From NCBI GenBank assembly GCA_011319805.1, contig SJRY01000284.1, positions 1-64,000 of the forward strand: a DNA stretch of 64,000 nt. Reading direction: 5' to 3'. Position 1 is the stretch's first letter. Every line of letters begins with the position of its first letter. Below are positions 55,990 to 64,000 of the stretch, piece after piece. This DNA is from Macrocybe gigantea. Lineage: Eukaryota > Basidiomycota > Agaricomycetes > Agaricales > Callistosporiaceae. Made by a program: the position numbers and the translations under genes. The notes beneath the pieces are model-generated. The model was not told the origin of the DNA, did not search any database, and was given only the letters and a program-made list of their open reading frames with translations.

Positions 55990-58900
55990 CGTTTACTCGC
56001 TCCTGCCTGCTGGAAACTTAACGATGCAATAAATTATAAAGATTCCTCGGCGGTCTGCTTGCTCCAATACTGCGACGGTCAACCGATGTGGCTTCAAGAC
56101 AGCAGCCTCGCGAGCACCTCGGCAGACTCTGAGCGTTCGGTTCATTGGGTGCGGCGTAAGAGCGTCACGATGGGACAGACACAACGTCGGTTGGATCATG
56201 GGTGCGGATGAAGCCAGAGATCAGAAGAGAGCCACTCCAGCGACGAGGAAAGCTTACACTGAAAGCTTTCCTGAGCAGATCCCGAATTATCTGGTAGGGT
56301 CCTCAAACAAGCTTGGAGATACCGACTTTTCCTATGATACCTACGCAGCGCAAAAAAGTTAGACCATCAGATCAAGAACAGGTTCACGGGTGTCGTCCGC
56401 ACGTTGTGGGGTCAGTGAAGAAGGAATATAGTCTTTATTGGGAAATTGGAGAAACGTGGACGAGTAAATAGGATTTTGTTGAATACTTACCAGATTAGAT
56501 AGAGTTTTCTGGTACAGTGGTGCCGCAGCCGCAGCTGGCCACGGGGACGAATGGTTATTACAAAAGAGAGACGGAAGACGGAGAAGGAAATAAGAAAAAG
56601 GAAGAAAAGATGGATGGATGTAGTGGGAAGATGGCGTTCAACTATGGGACTTTGTTGACAGGTACTTTTGATTTTTTTCGTTTTTCTCGCTAAGCCAACA
56701 AGGAGCATATGATCGACTCATGTCAACCCTTCTATTCAGTCCGCCTGATCCTGCCCGTTTCTCGTTACGAAAACATCCGTCGTCCCTCGGCGATCAATGG
56801 GTGAACGACGAATCATTTTCTACTCCAAGGCAATTCCTTTCATATATAATTAACGTCTTGGTTTTAACTGTTAGGTGGACGATTAATGACAGAGATGGAA
56901 TTCTCACAATGGAGCGAAGTTGCGAGCTTTGCGCTCATGACCGATCTTGAGATCAGCTCTGGGCCGTCATGGTGATGAGACCTTTAATAACAAATTGATG
57001 AAATCCAATTTATCTGCTGCCGGGTCCGTCCCGCAGGCTGCCGATCCTGTTTGCATTATATGTTTGCCCGAGACCAGCGCTGCGTTGGTCGAGGGACACT
57101 TGTCGCGAATGCGACGAGCAGGGCTCCGAGGTTGTGCCAACGACACCACCAAGCTCAATCCTAAAAATGTCGTAGCGGTCCAAAGAAAATTTCCCAGACG
57201 ACGCGGTCCGGAAAGCATCTAGGCTTCGCTGGCGCTGAAATCTAGTGCTCCAAGCTAGACTAGTTCCTTCTGGACAAGGCAGGATCCGACAAGCGACACC
57301 GACACGTCCGACACTCTCTGCGTGCAACGTCGTTATTGGCAGTGGACGGGTAAACCTACATCATACTTTTCAAGTACGCCTCTCAAGCGATGGCATAGAC
57401 ATGGACGCCCCTTCCGCGGAATTCTAAGTTGATCAATCATCAATCCTAGCTCCACTATAACAGCGAGCTGAGATCGGTGCGTACTCTCGATCGTCCGTTC
57501 ACGATATACCTACCCTGAAAATGCAGATACCGATACCTCTTCGCTGTTCGTTCTCCAATTTCATGACAAGCCAGCACTATCCTCTCCCTTACCACGTATA
57601 TCTCACCTTACAAACATCGGCCGACACCCGTCATCTCCTTGTATCTATGAACCACCTTTTGTGGGACGGACGCTGAACCCACAACGTGTCCGATAACACT
57701 GGATTTACGATTTTGGCGGCGCTTGACTAGACAATAGGATTGGAATGGCGATTTCCAGCACATCCGTATCTCAAGCTCGTCAGATCATCAACTAATCTGC
57801 CAATATCTAAGCGCAATCATTATGGAACAAGGGCGTTTCCATCAGATGCCTTCCACCGGGCTTACTTGTTGCACCTGCTTTTACTGCTGGATTCCCACCG
57901 TGTCCCCCCGCTGAGTTACTAGAGACATTTCTTCCATCGCCCAAACACATCGAGCAGAGCATTCACTACTCTATTCACAATGCAGACCTGCCACGACGAA
58001 ACGTCAGTTTTCCATCTTCCGAGCCAGCTTATTGTTCCCGTATTTTCGATCCCTGGATACAATATCCTAACCACCTAGGTTCCACGGCTCTCGACAAGGC
58101 TTTTTATACGTCCTGAAAAATGTTTACACTGCGGATGAAGTTATTGTCTCTAGGCATCGCCTTGGAGTCTTGCACTGAGCGTGTTTTTCGTTCTTAATAG
58201 CCACCTCAGTTATTCAGCCGTCCCACTTTCAAAACGGTCTATTGTAGACCTCTGTCCTAAGTGACACATTTGTTATCTTCCTTCTAGTATTTTTTGCTTC
58301 ACCGACACCGGAGAAGATACAAAGTGTTGGCCTTGACCGACTTTGATGGCATCCTCCCCATTATATGGTCCAGTCAAGAGGCCATTCAATTCTGGCCCAT
58401 ACATTGGTGCGTTTTACATGTCGATGCCGGTCGTCTTGTTAATCTCGTTTTCACAAAAAGACTCCGTGTTATACGCGCGAGGCACCTTGACATCACGAGG
58501 TTTGCCGGAATGGTTATTATGAACATCTGGTAAGTATTGCTTTAACAGCCCTCCGGTCCTTCCATGATCCTCACCGTGCTCAGGATTTAAACAGAAACCT
58601 AGACACGTACACTTGGCGTCAACGTCATCCAACGTGAGTCATCCATCATTAATGGGATGCCGACGGAAGGCCTCTTTCCTGGTCCCGGTCGAATGACTCC
58701 ACAACTGTGTCTCATGTACGCGTACAACAACAGTCCCTGATTTCTGGTTGAGTGTTTGCAACCGTGTCTCTCCTTTCTGTACAAGAAACCAGTACCATCA
58801 GAGTGTTCCACACCTTCTCGATTCCAGCAAACAAGTCGATATTGCCCAAATTCAAGTTCCTACCGGCCACGGTTCGCTGCCATGCTGTAGGATGCTCGAT

Positions 58901-59071
58901 TTGTACCGATGTTCCCGAAGCCATGGTGAATACTCTATCATGCGACAAGAGTGGGTTTGATCAACTTCGAAGACAGAAAACCCTTTCCCACCCCCCTTTC
59001 ACACGAGGGTGCGGTTCGTCAAATACTAAAAGGCAGCGCTGGTCATCCGCAACCACACCTCTTTCCTTGAC
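55990..59071. other. 3.1-kb intergenic region
   Basis: It separates the divergent G-alpha and P450 genes. No ORF with a recognised domain, no repeat and no RNA gene was seen. Presumably it holds both promoters. The base composition is even, without the A/T tracts seen elsewhere. Confidence 0.45.
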
Positions 59072-61276
59072 ATGACCTCGATTTCCTCCATGTCTAACAA
59101 GGACCTTGGGCTGTACTGCGGAACTGGGATACTGATTTTTTGGCTCTTGAGGCGTTGGATATCTGAAAGAGGTCGCAAATACCCGCCTGGTCCCCGCGGC
59201 TGGCCGTTTATCGGTAATCTTCTCGATCTTGAGTGGGATGTTTGGGTCCCTTTCACTAGGTGGAAGGCTGAATTTGGTATTGCACCGTATCCACCTTCAG
59301 TGCTGTCTTTCCCTCAAGCGTTCGTTCAGGCGGACTTACATACCTGTCCGTGTTCGGAAAGCCGATGTTAATTCTCAACTCCCACAAGGTCGTTGCGGAA
59401 TTGTTTGAGCGCAGGGCCGCAATTTATTCTGACAGACCCCGGAATATCCTGGCGTCTGAAATTGCCCAACGAGGCCTCAGTTTCGTTCTGGTAGGGCACA
59501 CAGAATGGTATGTCGTTGCTGGCCTCGCATGGGAAAATTGTGACATCTTAATGTGATTAAACAGGTGGAGACGATCTCGTCGTGCTGCTCATGAAGCTGT
59601 CAAGAAATCGGTCGCTCCGGGTTACTTTTATGTTCAAATAAGGGAAGCCTTGGTCCTGGTTCAGGGCTTGTTGGAGCATAACGAATTATGGAGGGAAGAA
59701 TTTAACAGGTAACCCTCTTCTTCAATTTGTGGGAAAAGGCATGTCATTGATTCCGGTCGTCTTCCCGAGGTCGACTGCATCTGCTTTTACGACTATAATT
59801 TATGGCACCCCTCCTCTGGCAACACATGAAGATCCAAGGATCAGGCACCTCCGCAATTTTTCTCATAGGATCTCTGACTTGCTGTTGCCGGGGAAATATC
59901 TTGTTGAATTCTTTCCCTGGATGGTGTATCTTCCAAGTTCCATCGCAAAATGGAAACGCGATGCAGAAGATATGTACTTCACTGATTCCTTCGAATTTGG
60001 AAAATGGTATAATGATGTAAAGAACCGAATGGTCTGTCCAATTTCATCAATAATTGTCGTCGTCCCCCATCGCTAACAGAATAAATTAAAGGAGCATGGT
60101 GATAAAACTCCGAGCTTCACCGGCAATTTAATCGAAACTGAGGGAAGACACAGCCTGAGCAGGATTGAAGCCGTTTATTTAGGCGCCAACATGTTGTAAG
60201 TAGACAAAGTGTACTGTTTCTTTGTTCTCATAGGTTATCGGCTCCGGTTATACAGTGCTGCGGGGTCGGAGACGGTTAGTACCAATCTATGATATTCACA
60301 TACTCAAATTTCCGAGTACTCTATCAGTCATCAACAGTTCGAGAATGGTTCTTGAAAGCTATGATTCTACACCCCGGAGTTCAGAGCAAGGCACAAATGG
60401 AACTAGATGCCGTCGTTGGTCGCCAGAGAGTCCCGACTTTCGGTGACTGGGATGACTTGCCCTATGTTCACGCGATCATCAGAGAAGTACTGCGACTCTG
60501 GCCCGTAGCGCCATACGGTGCGTTGTCCCTTCCTTCAGCTGCATCCCGTCTCACGGGGGCATTTCAAAGGTATTCCACATTACATACATAAGGTATTTCC
60601 CATTGTCGAACCATCACAAGTCAGTGGCCATTTATCACCCTTGTCGTCATAGGATGACATCTATGACGGATATTTCATTCCTGGTGGTACGACAGTCTTT
60701 GCCAACATATGGTAAGTTGCTCCATAGATATTTTTTCAACCTGTCTTCTTGCTTTTTAACGCCTTCTCGCAGGGGACTTAACAGAGATCCTGATGTATAT
60801 GGTCCTGATGCCGATGAATTCAAACCTGAGCGCCATCTCGATGGAAATGACCGATTGGCGCTCATTTCTCCGGACCTTCCAGAGGGTCATGTCTCATTCG
60901 GATTCGGAAGACGGTATGTTTTCGCGGAAAGGCATTCTAGCTGCGCATTTATCATCAGAGGATCTCAAGGATTTGTGTCGGGCGACATGTGGCATTGTAC
61001 TCCCTTTTCATCGACACGGCCATGATTCTGTGGGCGACACAAATCGTCGCCCCCAAGAATGCTGATGGACGATGCATCCTCCCTGATCGTGATGACTATG
61101 TCAACAACGGACTTATTGTGTGAGTGTCCAAACCTATCTCCTCCGAGTCTATTAGCGATGTGCATTATTTCCTTCTCATCTACAGGAGACCAGCGCCTTT
61201 CAAATGCCTCATCACGCCCCGTTTTCCTGAAGTCAGAACGATATTGGAGCGAACCCAAGGGTTTTATCAACAGTGA
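59072..61276 (+). CDS. Cytochrome P450 monooxygenase
   Basis: A multi-exon gene. The N-terminus has an ER anchor (GTGILIFWLLRRW) and the proline hinge PPGPRGWPFIGN. Later come WRRSRRAAHEAVKKSV (helix C), the oxygen-binding I-helix AAGSETVST, and the K-helix ExxR in IIREVLRLWPVAP. PDADEFKPERHL (PERF region) follows, then the heme loop FGFGRR joined across an intron to ICVGRHVA, with the cysteine ligand. It ends FPEVRTILERTQGFYQQ. All landmarks of a microsomal fungal P450 are present, so it is probably active; the substrate cannot be read from sequence. I could not fit one splice junction before the I-helix (about 60200-60260), which may hide a lost base. Confidence 0.94.
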
Positions 61277-61554
61277 TTCTGTGCTGTCATGGTACTGTGT
61301 AATTCCCAAGAGTTGTATGTGTCCTCAGAATAAACAGACTGTACAACTAATGTGTTCATCTTTCACACTCCAATGATGCTACGATCCTGCTTTGTCACTA
61401 GCGGGCGTCTCTCTTCATACACTATGCCAAAATAAGGGAACAGATCCATTTTCCCTCCAATACGCCTTCGTGTTGAATAGTGATTTGAGGAATGTCGTGA
61501 GACGTGGATCTTAGCTTAGCACTTGTGGTTGATTTGAATTATGATTATATAGAC

Positions 61555-62660
61555 TCAACCGCGTACATTATAACCGAGCAGGTTCAACACACACTCGTAC
61601 ACTCCAAAGGTGATGATAGCTGATGGAACGGAGCGCATTAGGTGAGGTATCATGCCACTATACAATCCCGCTAAGCCCTCCTCTGCCCTTACCAACCGGA
61701 AACACTGCACGAGGCCGACGTATTTGCGGGTCCCGTTCTCTATCGGGACTTGTCGTAGCCTCGTCCTCAGCACCTGCAGTTGTATTAGACAAGAGGAGAT
61801 GGTAGAAGGGAAGGGAAGCAGGCAGACCTCGTGAGGATACGTGACCAAAATTGCTGCTAGCTTTGCAGATCCCGCAGCTCCGCTAGTGCTGACCTAGCTC
61901 TTCACTGCATGAACCCAGGTTGCGTCACCCTGCATGTTGGGCCCAGTCGATATTGGGCGAAATAGCTGCTTCAGCTGTTCGTAGAGGACCAGATGGAACA
62001 CTGTCTCAACCGTGCCTAGATAACTCGCACCCAGGCCTCGGTACAGACCGCGGATGCCCTCCTGTTGGAGGATTTTCCGGATGCAGTGGAGGCTGCTTGC
62101 ATACCGCTGAGCCATAGCTGTCTGAACGTCTAGCTGCAGCCTTGTCTTGACAAGAAACACGGGATTCATTGCCGTTGAAACCGTTATAGACGCCGCAACA
62201 GCAGCCTGTGCGTGAACCAACGCAGAGTCATCTGCAACACCTAGCATACCTGCTCCGAGACGCTTGCAATTGCCGTAGACATAAAACTTGAGTGCCATAG
62301 CGGGGACCACACCTAAGAGGCTTGGTCCAAGGCCACGGAAGAAGCTATGCCAGCCTTCGGCATGGTAGATATTATGCATGACGCCGGAGGTCTGTCGGAT
62401 GTGGCGCGACCACACGCCCAGGAATCGAGCTGGGACGGGCTGGGAAGGAAGATGTTGCTGACTCATGGATGACTGAAGTCGCGTTTTAAGACATCCAGAG
62501 GAGAAGTTAGCGTGGTAGAAGCTAGCCCTCCGGCTCTACAGGGTGGTGAATGAACTTTGCACTGAGGAGCTGGATGAGGCGACCTTACGCGCCAGCAAGC
62601 AAATGTGCCCATGAATTCTCGCCAGGAAAATTGTAGAAAAATCGTAGACAACCTTGTTAC
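61555..62660 (-). CDS. RIM2: Mitochondrial carrier, RIM2-like (pyrimidine nucleotides)
   Basis: Three carrier repeats are visible: AHLLAGAAGGLASTTL with TSPLDVLK, then AVAASITVSTAMNPVFLVK with TRLQLD, then LAAILVTYPHE joined across an intron to VLRTRLRQ. Each repeat has the helix-Px(D/E/x)xx(K/R) pattern, and GLYRGLGASYLGTVET and GLYSGMIPHLMRSVPS follow repeats two and three. YPHEVLRTRLRQ resembles yeast Rim2, which exchanges pyrimidine nucleotides across the inner mitochondrial membrane. Breaks: a frame change after LDVLK at an AAAA run (62484-62487) that one more A would repair, and an in-frame TAG at 61894-61896. The start codon is not resolved. It is convergent with the P450 gene. Confidence 0.82.
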
Positions 62661-64000
62661 ATTCCTGTAAACTACGAAGACTTTTTATACATGTTCGTAG
62701 ACCACTTTCCTAGCTACGAAACGTGTATTGTATTCTAATGTATCAATGATATATTTGCATGTAAGGTGTCGGGCACAGCCCAAGACGTCGGTATCTACGC
62801 GCGTCGAGATATGGGATTACCCCTTTCAACAAAAATTTGGGCTTCGTCTCGTTGCAGCGTCCGATGGCATTGACACCAACTTTGTAGCTACTGAGCTGTT
62901 TCAGAAATGACAGACCGGTTTTGATTTCGCAGCGTTCAGCCTCCGTGTTCATAGGTACCAAGGTACAAATAAAGCGACTTACTACTTAGGCCAAATTGGG
63001 TAATGCGCTGCTTTCTGCTTCCACGCGACGGACTCGTTAGAGCGCTACCTTCCATAGAACATCTCTTCAGCCTCTGCTCTCTCCCTCGAGCAGTTCTTTC
63101 GCCACGGCAGGTCTTCCGCACACTGCAATATTTTTAGATTACCGTCATTTCTGATACCAAGCACATATATGGCTTGTAGTTGCTCACCGCAGCCAATATC
63201 CATAGCCGGATTCATACAATGCAGAGGCATCTTCAGGTTTAAAAGGTGTGCATTATGCTCTTGCATATACCGTCCAGTCAAAGATGGCTGATGAAAACCA
63301 GCTTAGTGATGGCGAGCACGCGGAACTCCAGAGGCGCTTTCCATGAGCAGGATATTGGTTCGGGACGTTGCCAACTCACCCGGAGATTGAGGCGGTGAGG
63401 AATACATTTGGTACCGATGCTCTGCCTGCATATACTTCACAACCACCTGCAACACACACACTGGCTCCTCATACACAAGGTTAGTGAATTGTTACACGTT
63501 TCTCTGCGACATTTTTATGCATCGCTCCATTAGTTGGTCCACTGCAGATCTCATTTTTGATTCTATCGAACACCGATATTGTCAGCGGGATTGTCACCCG
63601 TATTCCGTTGCACCTGCCTGTCAATCTCTCGTTCAAGGACTTTCATTCCCGCACTTGCGCACAGATGGAACTTCAACCGCTTACGGCTACCTTTTCGTCT
63701 GTCAAATGAGGAGGATCTTCGTGCAGCGATGAGTAAAGGAATAGAAAAAACCAAGCGCGCAAGAACACGTGAAGTAATCATGGAGATACCTACGTTCTGG
63801 CCGAAATGATAGTAGCCAATTTTTTGATCCATTTATTTGCACGCCAATGATCCATCAGCTTCTAGGTGATGCTACATATGACAAACCTCCCAGCTCCAAA
63901 GATTTCGATCACCAGGTGAAACGGCCGACGTCCAGACATATTCATCGACCTCATACTGGCGTTTGCCTATGTCTGAGCGTTCGGCATATCATGACTTGAA
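62661..64000. other. Right-end region without a recognised gene
   Basis: Short ORFs only (up to 89 codons, 63563-63832 minus) with no motif I know. It may hold the carrier promoter and the edge of a gene beyond the window. Confidence 0.4.

Noticed and set aside
1..64000. CRISPR arrays, operons or prokaryotic signals
   Set aside because: Spliceosomal introns throughout show a eukaryotic nuclear sequence; no direct-repeat array was seen.

Overview
The window looks like a nuclear contig from a filamentous basidiomycete, most likely an Agaricomycete. Genes are dense on both strands and cut by many introns of about 50-65 bp. They include fungal families (Chs7, Sea3/Mtc5, Spo22/Zip4, GH47 mannosidase), a TPR-CHAT gene, and a Ty3/gypsy chromovirus nested beside a Helitron remnant. 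No rRNA, tRNA or CRISPR was recognised.

Layout. 1-6511: a full-length minus-strand Ty3/gypsy element with two 320-bp LTRs that look identical, a Tf1-like self-complementary primer site, and an extra 3' ORF overlapping the integrase stop (ATGA). 6512-6673: part of an older LTR of the same family, inverted. 6674-7019: the C-terminal end of a Helitron Pif1-type helicase and a terminal hairpin. 7457-8877 (+): chitin synthase export chaperone CHS7. 9789-11988 (-): mitochondrial-type phosphatidylserine decarboxylase. 12759-17996 (-): SEA/GATOR subunit MTC5 (WDR59-like). 17997-25279: a 7.3-kb stretch without a recognisable gene. 25280-27642 (+): PCL/Pho80-type cyclin. 27643-32114: another 4.5 kb without a recognised gene. 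32115-32893 (-): a 131-residue unrecognised protein, divergent from 33039-37839 (+), a Spo22/Zip4-like meiosis gene. 38107-40351 (-): UTP18. 40733-43484 (-): GH47 alpha-1,2-mannosidase. 44549-47424 (+): TPR-CHAT gene. 47663-50699 (-): cullin, CUL4 type. 53997-55989 (-): G-protein alpha subunit. 59072-61276 (+): cytochrome P450. 61555-62660 (-): RIM2-like mitochondrial carrier.

How the genes relate. This is a mixed housekeeping neighbourhood rather than one pathway: cell wall and secretion (CHS7, GH47), phospholipid and mitochondrial transport (PSD1, RIM2), nutrient and cell-cycle signalling (MTC5, cyclin, G alpha), ubiquitylation (CUL4), ribosome biogenesis (UTP18), meiosis (ZIP4). The accessory, fast-evolving parts are the retrotransposon/Helitron nest at the left, the TPR-CHAT gene and the P450.

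Caution. Many conserved genes (UTP18, MTC5, the cyclin, ZIP4, RIM2, TPR-CHAT) and the retrotransposon carry breaks that look like the loss of one base, often in a short homopolymer. Since essential genes are affected, I read most of these as assembly errors rather than pseudogenes. Exon limits were worked out by hand from splice signals and reading-frame continuity.
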